DNA from: Streptococcus mitis | Lineage (GTDB): Bacteria; Bacillota; Bacilli; Lactobacillales; Streptococcaceae | Direction of reading: 5' to 3' | Length of the DNA: 64,000 nucleotides | Assembly: GCF_001281025.1 (NCBI RefSeq) | Contig: NZ_CP012646.1 | Coordinates: 401,001-465,000, forward strand | Shown: positions 1 to 9,832 of the stretch, piece after piece | Numbering within the stretch: position 1 is the first letter of the stretch | Layout of the letters: every line of letters starts with the position of its first letter | Notes under the pieces: generated by a model | Databases searched by the model: none | What the model was told of the DNA's origin: nothing | The model's input: only the letters and a program-made list of their open reading frames with translations | Made by a program: the position numbers and the translations under genes

Positions 1-454
1 ATTTGTGACTTATTATGTTTGGAATTATCTCCAGACTCAACCGGAGCGTTCGTCTGCGTCTAGTTATAGTGTGGTCCAAGCAATAAGCTCGACTAGTTCT
101 GTAACTTCATCTTCAAGCAGTAGTTCTTCGAATATGGAACCAGCTATAACGGTATCAGGTGAAGGAAATAGAGTAGAAGTTGCTTATAAAACGAGCAAGG
201 AAACTGCAAAATTGCAATTATCAGTCTCAGATGCTAGAAGTTGGGTTAGTGTTTCAGAAAGTGAGCTTGAGGGTGGTGTGACCTTATCACCGGATAATAA
301 AAGTGCGGAAACAACAGTTTCAACTAAAAATTCTGTAATCATTACTTTAGGTGTTGTCAAAGGTGTCGCTTTAACAGTAGATAATCAGACTGTTGACTTA
401 TCGAAATTAACAGCTCAGACTGGAAAAATCACTGTAACCTTTACTAAAAATTAA
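1..454 (+). CDS. rodZ: RodZ-like cytoskeletal/HTH membrane protein, C-terminal part (5' end outside window)
   Basis: The reading frame is already open at the first base, so the start lies upstream of the window. What remains is the tail of a membrane segment, a serine-rich linker of about 30 residues, and a beta-rich domain containing the RSWV motif typical of the extracellular DUF4115 domain of RodZ. RodZ anchors the elongation machinery (MreC/MreD) to the membrane. It is followed 10 bp later by pgsA, the usual streptococcal neighbour. The N-terminal Xre-type HTH domain that would settle the call is not visible. Confidence 0.7.
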   Translation, partial: FVTYYVWNYLQTQPERSSASSYSVVQAISSTSSVTSSSSSSSSNMEPAITVSGEGNRVEVAYKTSKETAKLQLSVSDARSWVSVSESELEGGVTLSPDNKSAETTVSTKNSVIITLGVVKGVALTVDNQTVDLSKLTAQTGKITVTFTKN

Positions 455-464
455 GGAAAAACGA

Positions 465-1010
465 ATGAAAAAAGAACAAATTCCAAATCTCTTAACAATA
501 GGTCGAATTCTCTTTATACCTATTTTTATCTTTATTTTAACGATAGGAAATTCGATAGAGAGTCATATTGTGGCAGCTATTATCTTTGCTATTGCCAGTA
601 TCACAGACTACTTAGATGGATATTTAGCTCGTAAATGGAATGTGGTCAGTAATTTTGGTAAATTTGCAGATCCTATGGCGGATAAGCTACTAGTTATGTC
701 TGCTTTTATTATGCTGATTGAGTTAGGTATGGCTCCAGCTTGGATTGTTGCAGTGATCATCTGTCGTGAGTTGGCTGTGACAGGTTTAAGACTTTTATTA
801 GTTGAAACTGGTGGAACAGTTTTAGCAGCAGCCATGCCTGGAAAAATTAAAACTTTCAGTCAGATGTTTGCGATTATTTTCTTGCTATTACATTGGACTT
901 TGCTTGGTCAAGTTCTACTTTATGTAGCCTTGTTTTTCACTATCTACTCTGGCTATGATTATTTCAAGGGTAGTGCCTATGTATTTAAAGGGACATTTGG
1001 TTCGAAATGA
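465..1010 (+). CDS. pgsA: CDP-diacylglycerol-glycerol-3-phosphate 3-phosphatidyltransferase
   Basis: This 181-residue membrane enzyme makes phosphatidylglycerophosphate, the committed step to phosphatidylglycerol. It carries the full CDP-alcohol phosphatidyltransferase signature D48-x2-D51-G52-x2-A55-R56-x8-G65-x3-D69-x3-D73, in which the aspartates bind Mg2+ and the CDP substrate. Several hydrophobic helices flank the motif, and the length is usual for the family. An AAGGAA ribosome site precedes the ATG. The stop overlaps the start of ecfA1 by 4 bases, so the two are translationally coupled. Confidence 0.96.
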   Translation: MKKEQIPNLLTIGRILFIPIFIFILTIGNSIESHIVAAIIFAIASITDYLDGYLARKWNVVSNFGKFADPMADKLLVMSAFIMLIELGMAPAWIVAVIICRELAVTGLRLLLVETGGTVLAAAMPGKIKTFSQMFAIIFLLLHWTLLGQVLLYVALFFTIYSGYDYFKGSAYVFKGTFGSK

Positions 1011-1834
1011 AATCAATAATTGATGTAAAAAATCTTTCTTTTCGTTATAAGGAAAGTCAGGAATACTACGATGTGAAGGATATTACGTTTCACGTGAAAC
1101 GTGGAGAATGGCTTTCGATTGTAGGTCATAATGGTAGTGGTAAATCAACGACGGTTCGATTAATTGATGGCTTACTGGAAGCAGAATCTGGAGAGATTGT
1201 AATTGATGGTCAACGTTTGACTGAGGAAAATGTTTGGAATATACGTCGTCAAATCGGTATGGTTTTTCAAAATCCAGACAATCAATTTGTTGGAGCGACT
1301 GTTGAAGATGATGTTGCCTTTGGTTTGGAAAATCAGGGACTTTCTCGTCAAGAAATGAAAAAGAGAGTGGAAGAAGCTCTGGATTTGGTTGGCATGTTGG
1401 ACTTTAAAAAGAGAGAGCCAGCGCGTCTATCAGGTGGCCAAAAGCAACGTGTGGCTATTGCAGGTGTTGTAGCCCTAAGACCAGCTATTTTAATCTTAGA
1501 TGAAGCAACGAGTATGTTGGATCCTGAGGGACGTAGAGAATTGATTGAGACAGTAAAAGGAATTCGGAAAGACTATGATATGACGGTCATTTCCATTACA
1601 CATGATTTGGAAGAAGTTGCCATGAGTGATCGTGTGTTGATTATGAAAAAAGGGTCAATTGAATCAACTAGTAGTCCAAGGGAGCTTTTCTCTCGAAATG
1701 ATTTGGATCAAATTGGATTAGACGATCCTTTTGCTAATCAATTAAAACATTCTTTGAGCCAGAATGGCTATGATTTGCCTGAAAATTATTTGACAGAAAG
1801 TGAGCTAGAGGATAAGCTATGGGAATTGCTCTAG
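1007..1834 (+). CDS. ecfA1: Energy-coupling factor transporter ATPase EcfA1
   Basis: This is one of the two ATPases of the shared ECF module that powers uptake of vitamins (riboflavin, folate, biotin and others) through exchangeable S components encoded elsewhere. It has 275 residues, with Walker A at residues 40-48 (GHNGSGKST), the LSGGQ signature at 141-145 and Walker B ending in DEA at about 161-167. The last base unusual for ABC proteins is the A in DEAT rather than DEPT, which is seen in this subfamily. It overlaps pgsA by 4 bases and ecfA2 by 16 bases. Confidence 0.95.
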   Translation: MKSIIDVKNLSFRYKESQEYYDVKDITFHVKRGEWLSIVGHNGSGKSTTVRLIDGLLEAESGEIVIDGQRLTEENVWNIRRQIGMVFQNPDNQFVGATVEDDVAFGLENQGLSRQEMKKRVEEALDLVGMLDFKKREPARLSGGQKQRVAIAGVVALRPAILILDEATSMLDPEGRRELIETVKGIRKDYDMTVISITHDLEEVAMSDRVLIMKKGSIESTSSPRELFSRNDLDQIGLDDPFANQLKHSLSQNGYDLPENYLTESELEDKLWELL

Positions 1835-2658
1835 AAAATGTGAGTTTTACATATCAAGAAGGGACTCCCTTAGCTTCAGCAGCTTTGTCGGATGTTTCTT
1901 TGACGATTAAAGATGGTTCTTATACGGCTTTAATTGGCCACACAGGTAGTGGTAAATCAACCATTTTGCAACTATTAAATGGTTTATTGGTGCCAAGTCA
2001 AGGGAGTGTGCGAGTTTTTGATACCTTAATCACCTCGACTTCTAAAAATAAAGATATTCGTCAAATTAGAAAACAGGTTGGCTTGGTATTTCAGTTTGCT
2101 GAAAATCAGATTTTTGAAGAAACGGTTTTGAAAGACGTTGCTTTTGGACCGCAAAATTTTGGAGTTTCTGAAGAAGATGCGGAGAAGATTGCGCGTGAGA
2201 AACTGGCTCTAGTTGGAATTGATGAATCACTTTTTAATCGTAGTCCGTTTGAGCTATCAGGTGGACAAATGAGACGTGTCGCCATTGCAGGCATACTTGC
2301 CATGGAACCAGCCATATTAGTCTTAGATGAGCCCACAGCAGGCCTAGATCCCCTGGGAAGAAAAGAGCTGATGAATTTGTTCAAAAAACTCCACCAGTCA
2401 GGGATGACCATTGTCTTGGTAACGCATTTGATGGATGATGTTGCTGAATATGCAAATCAAGTCTATGTGATGGAAAAGGGACGTTTAGTTAAGGGTGGTA
2501 AACCAAGTGATGTCTTTCAAGATGTTGTCTTTATGGAAGAAGTGCAGTTGGGAGTACCTAAAATTACAGCCTTTTGTAAACGATTGGCTGATAGAGGCGT
2601 GTCATTTAAACGATTACCGATTAAGATAGATGAGTTCAAGGAGTCACTAAATGGATAG
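1819..2658 (+). CDS. ecfA2: Energy-coupling factor transporter ATPase EcfA2
   Basis: This is the second ECF ATPase, 279 residues, which forms the asymmetric EcfA1-EcfA2 heterodimer. Walker A lies at residues 40-48 (GHTGSGKST), the signature LSGGQ at 146-150 and Walker B at about 166-171 (ILVLDE). Its start lies inside the end of ecfA1 and its end overlaps ecfT by 8 bases, so the three genes are made as one coupled unit. No S component is encoded nearby, as expected for a group II ECF transporter. Confidence 0.95.
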   Translation: MGIALENVSFTYQEGTPLASAALSDVSLTIKDGSYTALIGHTGSGKSTILQLLNGLLVPSQGSVRVFDTLITSTSKNKDIRQIRKQVGLVFQFAENQIFEETVLKDVAFGPQNFGVSEEDAEKIAREKLALVGIDESLFNRSPFELSGGQMRRVAIAGILAMEPAILVLDEPTAGLDPLGRKELMNLFKKLHQSGMTIVLVTHLMDDVAEYANQVYVMEKGRLVKGGKPSDVFQDVVFMEEVQLGVPKITAFCKRLADRGVSFKRLPIKIDEFKESLNG

Positions 2659-3445
2659 TATGATTTTGGGGCGTTATATCCCAGGGGATTCGATAGTTCA
2701 CCGATTGGATCCACGCAGCAAATTGCTTGCCATGATGCTACTGATTTTGATCGTTTTTTGGGCTAATAATCCCTTGACGAATCTAATTCTTTTTATAGCG
2801 ACAGGAATATTTATTGCCTTGTCAGGAGTATCTCTTTCATTCTTTATTCAGGGCTTGAAATCTATGTTTTTCTTGATTGCCTTCACAACTATTTTCCAAC
2901 TGTTTTTCATTTCTAATGGGAATGTTTTATTTGAGTTTTCGTTTGTGAGAATCACGGATTATGCTTTGCAACAAGCTGGAATTATTTTTTGTCGCTTCGT
3001 ATTGATTATTTTCTTTTCAACTTTGTTAACCTTAACGACCATGCCCTTAAGTTTGGCATCAGCTGTCGAAGCTTTATTAGCACCTTTAAAGCGTGTGAAA
3101 GTTCCGGTTCATGAAATTGGCTTAATGCTGTCCATGAGTTTGCGTTTTGTCCCGACCTTGATGGATGATACGACGCGGATTATGAATGCGCAGAAAGCGC
3201 GTGGAGTGGATTTTGGAGAAGGAAGCATTGTTCAAAAAGTAAAGGCGATGATTCCTATTTTGATTCCTCTTTTTGCAACAAGTTTAAAACGTGCGGATTC
3301 CTTGGCTATCGCTATGGAAGCGCGTGGTTATCAGGGGGGAAAAGGCAGAAGTCAATACAGACAATTGAAATGGACTCGAAAGGATACGCTGACCATTCTT
3401 GTTGTTCTCGTACTTGGTTGTTGTTTATTTTTCTTAAAATCTTAG
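2651..3445 (+). CDS. ecfT: Energy-coupling factor transporter transmembrane protein EcfT
   Basis: This 264-residue membrane scaffold links the EcfA ATPases to the substrate-binding S component. Four or five hydrophobic segments lie in the first 130 residues and at the C-terminus. The two coupling helices carry the diagnostic Ala-Arg-Gly motifs at residues 183-185 and 224-226, which dock into the grooves of the ATPases. It is the last gene of the ecfA1A2T unit, and a 59-bp gap separates it from mreC. Confidence 0.95.
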   Translation: MDSMILGRYIPGDSIVHRLDPRSKLLAMMLLILIVFWANNPLTNLILFIATGIFIALSGVSLSFFIQGLKSMFFLIAFTTIFQLFFISNGNVLFEFSFVRITDYALQQAGIIFCRFVLIIFFSTLLTLTTMPLSLASAVEALLAPLKRVKVPVHEIGLMLSMSLRFVPTLMDDTTRIMNAQKARGVDFGEGSIVQKVKAMIPILIPLFATSLKRADSLAIAMEARGYQGGKGRSQYRQLKWTRKDTLTILVVLVLGCCLFFLKS

Positions 3446-3469
3446 TAGATTTCAGGAATTGATAAAAAA

Positions 3470-3480
3470 GTTACTGTAAC
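3470..3480. promoter_or_regulatory. Short perfect inverted repeat upstream of mreC
   Basis: The palindrome GTTACTGTAAC sits 25 bp before the mreC start in the only gap between ecfT and mreC. A TATAAA-like sequence follows at 3490-3495. It could be a protein-binding site or chance, and no known consensus was recognised. Confidence 0.3.
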
Positions 3481-3504
3481 AGTTTTTGATATAAAGGTAG
3501 GGAT

Positions 3505-4323
3505 ATGAACCGTTTTAAAAAATCAAAATATGTCATTATTGTTTTTGTCACTGTTCTGCTTGTCTCAGCTCTCTTAGCGACGACTTATTCAAGTACAATT
3601 GTGACAAAATTAGGAGATGGAATCTCATTGGTTGATAGGGTTGTACAAAAACCTTTTCAGTGGTTTGATTCTGTCAAATCAGATTTGGCTCATTTGACAC
3701 GAACTTATAATGAAAATGAAAGTTTGAAGAAACAGATTTACCAATTAGAAGTTAAATCAAATGAGGCGGAAAGTTTAAAGACGGAAAATGAACAACTGCG
3801 TCAATTGCTTGATATGAAGTCCAAGTTGCAAGCCACAAAGACTTTAGCAGCAGATGTTATTATGCGTTCTCCGGTATCTTGGAAGCAGGAATTGACTCTG
3901 GATGCAGGTAAATCAAAAGGGGCTTCTGAGAACATGTTAGCCATTGCAAATGGTGGCTTGATTGGGAGTGTCTCAAAAGTGGAGGAGAACTCTACTATGG
4001 TCAACCTTCTGACAAATACGGAAAATGCTGATAAGATTTCTGTTAAAATTCAACATGGTTCTACTACAATTTATGGGATTATTGTTGGCTATGACAAAGA
4101 AAATGAAGTTCTTAAAATTAGCCAATTAAATAGTAATAGCGATATTAGTGCGGGAGATAAGGTGACCACTGGTGGATTAGGAAACTTTAACGTTGCTGAT
4201 ATTACTGTTGGTGAAGTGGTTGCCACAACGCATAGTACAGACTACTTGACACGAGAAGTAACAGTTAAATTGAGTGCAGATACTCATAATATGAGTGTGA
4301 TAGAATTAGTGGGGAATTCATAA
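3505..4323 (+). CDS. mreC: Rod-shape-determining protein MreC
   Basis: A 272-residue bitopic membrane protein of peripheral peptidoglycan synthesis (the elongasome). A single membrane helix lies at about residues 8-28, followed by a coiled coil at about 65-110 and the beta-barrel MreC domain to the end. It partners with MreD, RodZ, PBP2b and RodA. The ATG is preceded by AGGTAGGG. In ovoid streptococci MreCD work without MreB. The stop codon shares a base with the mreD start. Confidence 0.93.
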   Translation: MNRFKKSKYVIIVFVTVLLVSALLATTYSSTIVTKLGDGISLVDRVVQKPFQWFDSVKSDLAHLTRTYNENESLKKQIYQLEVKSNEAESLKTENEQLRQLLDMKSKLQATKTLAADVIMRSPVSWKQELTLDAGKSKGASENMLAIANGGLIGSVSKVEENSTMVNLLTNTENADKISVKIQHGSTTIYGIIVGYDKENEVLKISQLNSNSDISAGDKVTTGGLGNFNVADITVGEVVATTHSTDYLTREVTVKLSADTHNMSVIELVGNS

Positions 4324-4817
4324 TGAGACAGTTGAAGCGAGTTGGAGTATTTTTATTGCTTCCTTTCTTTGTTCTAATTGATGCCCATATTAGCCAGCTT
4401 CTGGGCTCATTTTTCCCCCACGTTCAGTTGGCTAGTCATTTTCTATTTCTGTTTCTCTTATTTGAGACGATTGAAGTATCAGAGTATTTCTATTTAGCTT
4501 ATTGTTTTGTAGTGGGTTTGGTTTATGACATTTACTTTTTCCACTTGATAGGGATTGCAACTTTGTTGTTCGTCTTGTTGGGAGTATTTCTCCATAAATT
4601 TAATAGTGTTATTTTATTGAATCGTTGGACGAGAATGTTGGCAATTATTGTCATGACTTTTCTATTTGAGATGGGAGCTTATATACTTGCATTAGTGGTA
4701 GGTTTAACTGTGGATGGTATGTCTTTATTTATAGTCTATAGTTTAGTACCATCAATGATTTTGAACCTTATATGGATGATTATTTTTCAGCTTATTTTTG
4801 AAAAGATTTACCTATAA
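4323..4817 (+). CDS. mreD: Rod-shape-determining protein MreD
   Basis: A small integral membrane protein of 164 residues with about five hydrophobic helices, the usual size for MreD. It is directly coupled to mreC by a one-base stop/start overlap (TAATG). It stabilises MreC in the peripheral cell-wall synthesis complex. Sequence conservation in this family is low, so the call rests mainly on size, hydrophobicity and position between mreC and pcsB. Confidence 0.9.
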   Translation: MRQLKRVGVFLLLPFFVLIDAHISQLLGSFFPHVQLASHFLFLFLLFETIEVSEYFYLAYCFVVGLVYDIYFFHLIGIATLLFVLLGVFLHKFNSVILLNRWTRMLAIIVMTFLFEMGAYILALVVGLTVDGMSLFIVYSLVPSMILNLIWMIIFQLIFEKIYL

Positions 4818-4831
4818 GAAAGAAATAAAAA

Positions 4832-4875
4832 TGTAACAAAGGCGTAATATTCATTAGGCCTTTTTTTGGTATACT
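4832..4875 (+). promoter_or_regulatory. pcsB promoter with WalR (VicR)-type box
   Basis: TGTAAC-N5-CGTAAT at 4832-4848 resembles the WalR/VicR direct repeat (TGTWAH-N5-TGTWAH) with one mismatch. A good -10, TATACT, lies at 4870-4875 with no clear -35, as expected for an activated promoter. pcsB is the classic essential WalRK target in pneumococcus (known). The box assignment here is by eye. Confidence 0.65.
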
Positions 4876-4910
4876 AGTAGTGTCTTTAAAAGAAGGAGTA
4901 TCTACGAAAT

Positions 4911-6104
4911 ATGAAGAAAAAAATCTTAGCGTCACTTTTACTAAGTACAGTAATGGTTTCTCAAGTAGCTGTTTTAACAACTGCGCATGCAGAAACGACT
5001 GATGACAAAATTGCTGCTCAAGATAATAAAATTAGTAACTTAACAGCACAACAACAAGAAGCCCAAAAACAAGTTGATCAAATTCAGGAGCAAGTATCTG
5101 CTATTCAAACAGAGCAATCAAACTTGCAATCTGAAAATGATAGACTACAAGCAGAATCTAAAAAGCTTGAGGGTGAAATTACAGAACTTTCTAAGAATAT
5201 TGTATCTCGCAATGATTCATTGCAAAAACAAGCTCGTAGTGCTCAAACAAATGGAGCTGCAACAAATTACATCAATACAATTGTAAACTCAAAATCAATT
5301 ACAGAAGCTATTTCACGTGTTGCTGCAATGAGTGAAATCGTATCTGCAAACAACAAAATGTTGGAACAACAAAAAGCAGATAAAAAAGCTATTTCTGAAA
5401 AACAAGTAGCAAACAATGATGCGATTAATACAGTTATTGCAAATCAGCAAAAACTAGCTGATGATGCTCAATCATTAACTACAAAACAAGCTGAGTTGAA
5501 AGCTGCAGAATTGAATCTTGCTGCTGAAAAGGCTACTGCAGAGGATGAAAAAGCAAGTTTACTTGATAAAAAAGCTGCAGCGGAAGCAGAAGCTAAAGCA
5601 GCTGCAGAAGCAGAAGCAGCCTACAAAGCTAAACAAGCAAGTCAACAACAAACAGTAGTTGCTTCTGGAAATACAACTTTTACAGCAGAAGTTCAAGCAG
5701 TATCTAGTTCATCTGAATCATCTTCAAACTACACTCCTGCACCAGTAAAACATCGTCCAACATACAGTACAAACGCTTCAAGTTATCCAACTGGTGAGTG
5801 TACATGGGGAGCTAAAACATTGGCACCTTGGGCTGGAGATTACTGGGGTAATGGGGCACAGTGGGCTACAAGTGCAGCTGCAGCAGGATTCCGTACAGGA
5901 TCTACACCTCAAGTTGGTGCTATTGCATGTTGGAATGATGGTGGATATGGACACGTAGCCGTGGTTACAGCTGTTTCATCATCAACAAGTATCCAAGTAT
6001 CTGAATCAAACTATGGTGGAAATCGTACAATCGGAAATAAACGTGGTTGGTTCAATCCTACTACAACTTCAGAAGGTTTTGTAACATATATCTATCCAAA
6101 CTAA
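4911..6104 (+). CDS. pcsB: Peptidoglycan hydrolase PcsB (CHAP domain, cell separation)
   Basis: Secreted 397-residue cell-division hydrolase that works with the FtsEX complex to split the septum. A signal peptide ends after AHA at residue 27. Residues about 30-240 form a long Gln/Glu/Lys/Ala-rich coiled coil, followed by an Ala-rich and Ser-rich linker. The C-terminal CHAP domain (about 285-397) has catalytic Cys297 (GECTWG) and His348 (GHVAV). It is some five residues longer than the remembered pneumococcal form. It stands alone between its own WalR-type promoter and a terminator. Confidence 0.95.
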   Translation: MKKKILASLLLSTVMVSQVAVLTTAHAETTDDKIAAQDNKISNLTAQQQEAQKQVDQIQEQVSAIQTEQSNLQSENDRLQAESKKLEGEITELSKNIVSRNDSLQKQARSAQTNGAATNYINTIVNSKSITEAISRVAAMSEIVSANNKMLEQQKADKKAISEKQVANNDAINTVIANQQKLADDAQSLTTKQAELKAAELNLAAEKATAEDEKASLLDKKAAAEAEAKAAAEAEAAYKAKQASQQQTVVASGNTTFTAEVQAVSSSSESSSNYTPAPVKHRPTYSTNASSYPTGECTWGAKTLAPWAGDYWGNGAQWATSAAAAGFRTGSTPQVGAIACWNDGGYGHVAVVTAVSSSTSIQVSESNYGGNRTIGNKRGWFNPTTTSEGFVTYIYPN

Positions 6105-6115
6105 TGAATAAAACG

Positions 6116-6140
6116 AAGAGGCTCGATTTGAGTCTCTTTT
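6116..6140 (+). terminator. Intrinsic terminator of pcsB
   Basis: The stem AGAGGCTC/GAGTCTCT with a 5-base loop is followed by a T run. It lies just after the pcsB stop. Confidence 0.75.
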
Positions 6141-6184
6141 ATGATTTATATAGTTAACTTACTTTAAAAATCTACTAAAATCGC

Positions 6185-6213
6185 TTGAAAATATTGAAAA
6201 AGTATGGTAAAAT
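6185..6213 (+). promoter_or_regulatory. rpsB promoter
   Basis: A -35 TTGAAA (6185-6190), a 17-bp spacer and an extended -10 (TGg TAAAAT, 6205-6213). It leaves a leader of roughly 110 nt before rpsB. A leader of this length could carry S2 autoregulation, but no known structure was recognised. Confidence 0.7.
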
Positions 6214-6329
6214 GAAAACTGTCGTGTGAACGATAATACTCATTCTTGATGAATTGTGAAACAGTTGCCTTTGGGTCGTTTTGCGAGTTGAAGTCAAGAA
6301 GAGGAAAAAAACAAAAAGGAGAAATACTC

Positions 6330-7109
6330 ATGGCAGTAATTTCAATGAAACAACTTCTTGAGGCTGGTGTACACTTTGGTCACCAAACTCGTCGCTGGAA
6401 CCCTAAGATGGCTAAGTACATCTTCACTGAGCGTAACGGAATCCACGTTATCGACTTGCAACAAACTGTAAAATACGCTGACCAAGCATACGACTTCATG
6501 CGTGATGCAGCAGCTAACGATGCAGTTGTATTGTTCGTTGGTACTAAGAAACAAGCGGCTGATGCAGTTGCTGAAGAAGCAGTACGTTCAGGTCAATACT
6601 TCATCAACCACCGTTGGTTGGGTGGAACTCTTACAAACTGGGGAACAATCCAAAAACGTATCGCTCGTTTGAAAGAAATCAAACGTATGGAAGAAGATGG
6701 AACTTTCGAAGTTCTTCCTAAGAAAGAAGTTGCACTTCTTAACAAACAACGCGCACGTCTTGAAAAATTCTTGGGTGGTATCGAAGATATGCCTCGTATC
6801 CCAGATGTTATGTACGTAGTTGACCCACATAAAGAGCAAATCGCTGTTAAAGAAGCTAAGAAATTGGGAATCCCAGTTGTAGCGATGGTTGACACAAATA
6901 CTGATCCAGATGATATCGATGTAATCATCCCAGCTAACGATGACGCTATCCGCGCTGTTAAATTGATTACAGCTAAATTGGCTGATGCTATCATCGAAGG
7001 ACGTCAAGGTGAAGATGCAGTAGCAGTTGAAGCAGAATTTGCAGCTTCTGAAGCTCAAGCCGATTCAATTGAAGAAATCGTTGAAGTTGTAGAAGGCGAC
7101 AACGCTTAA
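6330..7109 (+). CDS. rpsB: 30S ribosomal protein S2
   Basis: Ribosomal protein S2 of the small-subunit body, 259 residues from the ATG at 6330. The open frame continues upstream, but the family begins at [13 protein letters not shown] and an AAAAGGAGAAA ribosome site lies just before this ATG, so the upstream 28 codons are leader sequence. Family hallmarks such as [15 protein letters not shown] are present. The acidic C-terminus is typical of streptococci. Codon use is strongly biased, as expected for a highly expressed gene. It is followed by tsf, the conserved partner. Confidence 0.97.
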   Translation: MAVISMKQLLEAGVHFGHQTRRWNPKMAKYIFTERNGIHVIDLQQTVKYADQAYDFMRDAAANDAVVLFVGTKKQAADAVAEEAVRSGQYFINHRWLGGTLTNWGTIQKRIARLKEIKRMEEDGTFEVLPKKEVALLNKQRARLEKFLGGIEDMPRIPDVMYVVDPHKEQIAVKEAKKLGIPVVAMVDTNTDPDDIDVIIPANDDAIRAVKLITAKLADAIIEGRQGEDAVAVEAEFAASEAQADSIEEIVEVVEGDNA

Positions 7110-7130
7110 TTCATATAAATAGTAATTACC

Positions 7131-7167
7131 TAGGAGGGCGGGGCTTAGCCCAGCTCTCCTATTTTTA
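7131..7167 (+). terminator. Hairpin with T run between rpsB and tsf (attenuator-like)
   Basis: The stem TAGGAG.../...CTCCTA encloses a GC-rich inner stem (GGGCTTAGCCC) and is followed by ATTTTT. Its place inside the rpsB-tsf operon suggests partial termination that keeps EF-Ts below S2 levels, which is inference. Confidence 0.7.
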
Positions 7168-7187
7168 AAAAATATAGGAGAATCAAA

Positions 7188-8228
7188 ATGGCAGAAATTA
7201 CAGCTAAACTTGTAAAAGAGTTGCGTGAAAAATCTGGTGCCGGAGTTATGGACGCTAAAAAAGCGCTTGTAGAAACAGACGGTGACATCGAAAAAGCGAT
7301 TGAATTGCTTCGTGAAAAAGGTATGGCTAAGGCAGCTAAGAAGGCTGACCGTGTTGCTGCAGAAGGTTTGACTGGTGTTTATGTTAACGGTAATGTTGCA
7401 GCAGTTATTGAAGTAAATGCTGAAACTGACTTCGTTGCGAAAAACGCTCAATTCGTTGAATTGGTAAATACTACAGCTAAAGTTATTGCTGAAGGAAAAC
7501 CTGCTAATAATGAAGAAGCACTTGCTTTGACAATGCCTTCAGGTGAAACTCTTGAAGCTGCATATGTATCTGCAACAGCAACTATCGGAGAAAAAATCTC
7601 ATTCCGTCGCTTTGCTTTGATTGAAAAAACAGACGCACAACACTTCGGAGCTTACCAACATAACGGTGGACGTATCGGTGTTATTTCAGTTATTGAAGGT
7701 GGAGACGAAGCACTTGCTAAACAATTGTCAATGCATATCGCAGCGATGAAACCAACAGTTCTTTCTTATAAAGAATTGGATGAGCAATTCGTTAAAGATG
7801 AGTTGGCACAATTGAACCACGTTATCGACCAAGACAACGAAAGTCGTGCAATGGTTAACAAACCAGCTCTTCCACACTTGAAGTATGGATCAAAAGCTCA
7901 ATTGACTGATGAAGTGATTGCCCAAGCTGAAGCTGACATCAAAGCTGAATTGGCTGCAGAAGGCAAACCAGAAAAAATCTGGGACAAAATCATCCCAGGT
8001 AAAATGGACCGCTTCATGCTTGACAACACTAAAGTTGACCAAGCTTACACACTTCTTGCACAAGTATACATCATGGATGACAGCAAGACAGTTGAAGCAT
8101 ATCTTGAATCAGTTAACGCTTCAGTAGTTGAGTTCGCTCGCTTTGAAGTTGGTGAAGGTATCGAAAAAGCTGCAAACGACTTCGAAGCTGAAGTTGCAGC
8201 TACAATGGCAGCAGCCTTGAATAACTAA
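7188..8228 (+). CDS. tsf: Translation elongation factor Ts
   Basis: EF-Ts, the nucleotide exchange factor that recharges EF-Tu, with 346 residues. The N-terminal UBA-like segment includes [16 protein letters not shown], and the TDFVAKN motif that contacts EF-Tu is at about residues 80-86. Two core subdomains follow. The streptococcal form is longer than the 283-residue E. coli protein. A TATAGGAGAATC ribosome site precedes the ATG. It probably forms an operon with rpsB through the intergenic hairpin. Confidence 0.97.
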   Translation: MAEITAKLVKELREKSGAGVMDAKKALVETDGDIEKAIELLREKGMAKAAKKADRVAAEGLTGVYVNGNVAAVIEVNAETDFVAKNAQFVELVNTTAKVIAEGKPANNEEALALTMPSGETLEAAYVSATATIGEKISFRRFALIEKTDAQHFGAYQHNGGRIGVISVIEGGDEALAKQLSMHIAAMKPTVLSYKELDEQFVKDELAQLNHVIDQDNESRAMVNKPALPHLKYGSKAQLTDEVIAQAEADIKAELAAEGKPEKIWDKIIPGKMDRFMLDNTKVDQAYTLLAQVYIMDDSKTVEAYLESVNASVVEFARFEVGEGIEKAANDFEAEVAATMAAALNN

Positions 8229-8235
8229 TAATAAA

Positions 8236-8262
8236 AAGGAAGCTGAAGTGCTTCCTTTTTTC
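8236..8262 (+). terminator. Terminator of tsf
   Basis: Perfect stem AAGGAAGC/GCTTCCTT with a 6-base loop and a run of T, immediately after the tsf stop. Confidence 0.85.
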
Positions 8263-8311
8263 TATGCAGTAGATTCCTATAGGGAAAGAATTCTACTTTT
8301 CAAGATATAAA

Positions 8312-8334
8312 TAAAAAGCCCTATAAAAAGGGCT
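8312..8334 (-). terminator. Terminator of cysK (leftward)
   Basis: AGCCCT/AGGGCT stem at 8317-8334. On the minus strand it is followed by TTTTTAT and lies just beyond the cysK stop. Confidence 0.75.
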
Positions 8335-8350
8335 AAGTGCATTTAGGAGA

Positions 8351-9277
8351 CTACACTTCAAATTCATAAAGTGCTGTAGAGAGATAACGTTCACCGTTAT
8401 CTGGTGCTAGAGCAAGAACCTTTTTACCTGTACCTAATTTCTTGGCAACCTCGATGGCTCCGTAGATAGCTGCAGCTGAAGAAATCCCTACAAGAAATCC
8501 TTCTTTTCCACCAATTTCACGGCCGAGTGCGAGAGCATCGTCTGATGTTACACGAACGATACCATCATAGGCTTTTGTATCAAGTGTATCAGGAATAAAT
8601 CCAGCTGAGATACCTTGAATTTTGTGAGGGCCAGGTTTTTCACCAGATAGAATAGCAGATTCATCTGCTTCTACCGCAAAAACTTGAATGTTAGAATTTG
8701 CTGATTTGAGTGCATGAGAAACACCAGAAATCGTTCCACCGGTACCCACTCCAGCAACAAAGGCATCTAGTCCATCTTTACCGAAAGCAGCTAGTATTTC
8801 AGCTCCTGTTGTTCTTTCGTGTACTTCTGGATTAGCTGGATTGTCAAATTGAAGAGGAAGGAAACCATCACGTTCAGCAGCGATTTCTTGAGCCTTAGCA
8901 ATAGCGCCTTTCATTCCCTCACTACCAGGAGTTAGGACGAGTTCAGCACCATAAGCTTGGATAATCTTACGTCGTTCTACACTCATAGTTTCAGGCATAA
9001 CGATGACGACTTTATACCCTTTAGCAGCACCTACCCATGAAAGTCCAATACCAGTGTTTCCACTTGTTGCTTCAACAATTGTAGAACCTGGTTTCAGAAT
9101 ACCGTCTTGTTCAGCTTTTTCAATCATGCTAAGAGCAATACGATCTTTTACAGAAGAACCAGGGTTGAATGCTTCAAGCTTTACATAGACGTCCGCAGCC
9201 CCTTCTGGTACGATGTTGTTGAGTTTAACAATCGGAGTTTGACCGATTAATTCAGTAATATTGTTATAAATAGACAT
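8351..9277 (-). CDS. cysK: Cysteine synthase A (O-acetylserine sulfhydrylase)
   Basis: PLP enzyme of 308 residues that makes cysteine from O-acetylserine and sulfide. The PLP lysine is Lys44 in the motif NPGSSVKDR. The substrate loop TSGNTG is at residues 71-76, the phosphate-binding GTGGT loop lies near 180, and a GISSAAA segment in the C-terminal half holds the serine that contacts the pyridine nitrogen. AGAGG precedes the ATG by 7 bases. It is a single-gene leftward unit with its own promoter and terminator. A cystathionine beta-synthase role is less likely, because no regulatory domain is present. Confidence 0.93.
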   Translation of the reverse strand: MSIYNNITELIGQTPIVKLNNIVPEGAADVYVKLEAFNPGSSVKDRIALSMIEKAEQDGILKPGSTIVEATSGNTGIGLSWVGAAKGYKVVIVMPETMSVERRKIIQAYGAELVLTPGSEGMKGAIAKAQEIAAERDGFLPLQFDNPANPEVHERTTGAEILAAFGKDGLDAFVAGVGTGGTISGVSHALKSANSNIQVFAVEADESAILSGEKPGPHKIQGISAGFIPDTLDTKAYDGIVRVTSDDALALGREIGGKEGFLVGISSAAAIYGAIEVAKKLGTGKKVLALAPDNGERYLSTALYEFEV

Positions 9278-9306
9278 ATGAATACCTCTTTGTATAAGAT
9301 ATTTCT

Positions 9307-9335
9307 AGTATAACGCTATCTATATCATTTGTAAA
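9307..9335 (-). promoter_or_regulatory. cysK promoter
   Basis: On the minus strand, -35 TTTACA (9330-9335), a 17-bp spacer and -10 TATACT (9307-9312), about 30 bp upstream of the start codon. Confidence 0.75.
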
Positions 9336-9342
9336 ATATAGA

Positions 9343-9365
9343 AATCCTATCGAAGTGATAGGATT
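9343..9365. terminator. Hairpin between the PH-domain gene and cysK
   Basis: Perfect 9-bp stem AATCCTATC/GATAGGATT with a 5-base loop. The T run is strong on the plus strand and weak on the minus strand. By position it should end leftward transcription of the PH-domain gene. It lies directly upstream of the cysK -35 box. Confidence 0.6.
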
Positions 9366-9373
9366 TTTTTATA

Positions 9374-9817
9374 TCACAGGTCCAAGTCATTAATTTTCAA
9401 GCGATTGTGATAAGCTAATTCTAATAAATAGGTATAAAGTGGAACGATATCCGTTTTCTTAGGAAATTCAAATTTATGAGAACTAAAATGTTCATTATGT
9501 GCTTTTAGAAAGACATTCTCTAAATAAGTAATAGTAATTTCACTATCATCTATACCTGCTCCTGCAGTTTCCATTTCAACGTTAACAATGTTCATCAAAA
9601 AGATTGATTTAATAGACATCTTACGACCGGTAGCGCCTTGTTTATCTGTAAAGATAATGCGGATATTTGTAAATATAATTGAGTCACGAATCAGTTTATA
9701 TCCACTTTGAATTTCTTCATTTTCTAGTAGATATTGTCCATATTCTTTGATAAGAGTTTCTTTGTTTTGCTCGCTAAAGTTACCAGCAAGTCCTTGAATG
9801 AATTTACCAAATGCCAT
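9374..9817 (-). CDS. PH-domain (bPH-type) protein of unknown role
   Basis: 147-residue soluble protein without signal peptide or membrane helix. A beta-rich core at about residues 38-130 (IIFTNIRIIFTDKQG, then KSIFLMNIVNVEME) fits the bacterial pleckstrin-homology fold (bPH_1 family). Related proteins occur widely in Firmicutes without assigned function. It sits 15 bp downstream of yigZ on the same strand, so the two are probably co-transcribed. The domain call is from pattern memory, and function is unknown. Confidence 0.65.
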   Translation of the reverse strand: MAFGKFIQGLAGNFSEQNKETLIKEYGQYLLENEEIQSGYKLIRDSIIFTNIRIIFTDKQGATGRKMSIKSIFLMNIVNVEMETAGAGIDDSEITITYLENVFLKAHNEHFSSHKFEFPKKTDIVPLYTYLLELAYHNRLKINDLDL

Positions 9818-9832
9818 ATTTTTCTCCTTTGT

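Noticed and set aside
6588..7058. Long antisense frames over rpsB
   Set aside because: They mirror the strongly biased codons of a ribosomal protein gene and have no ribosome site or known family.
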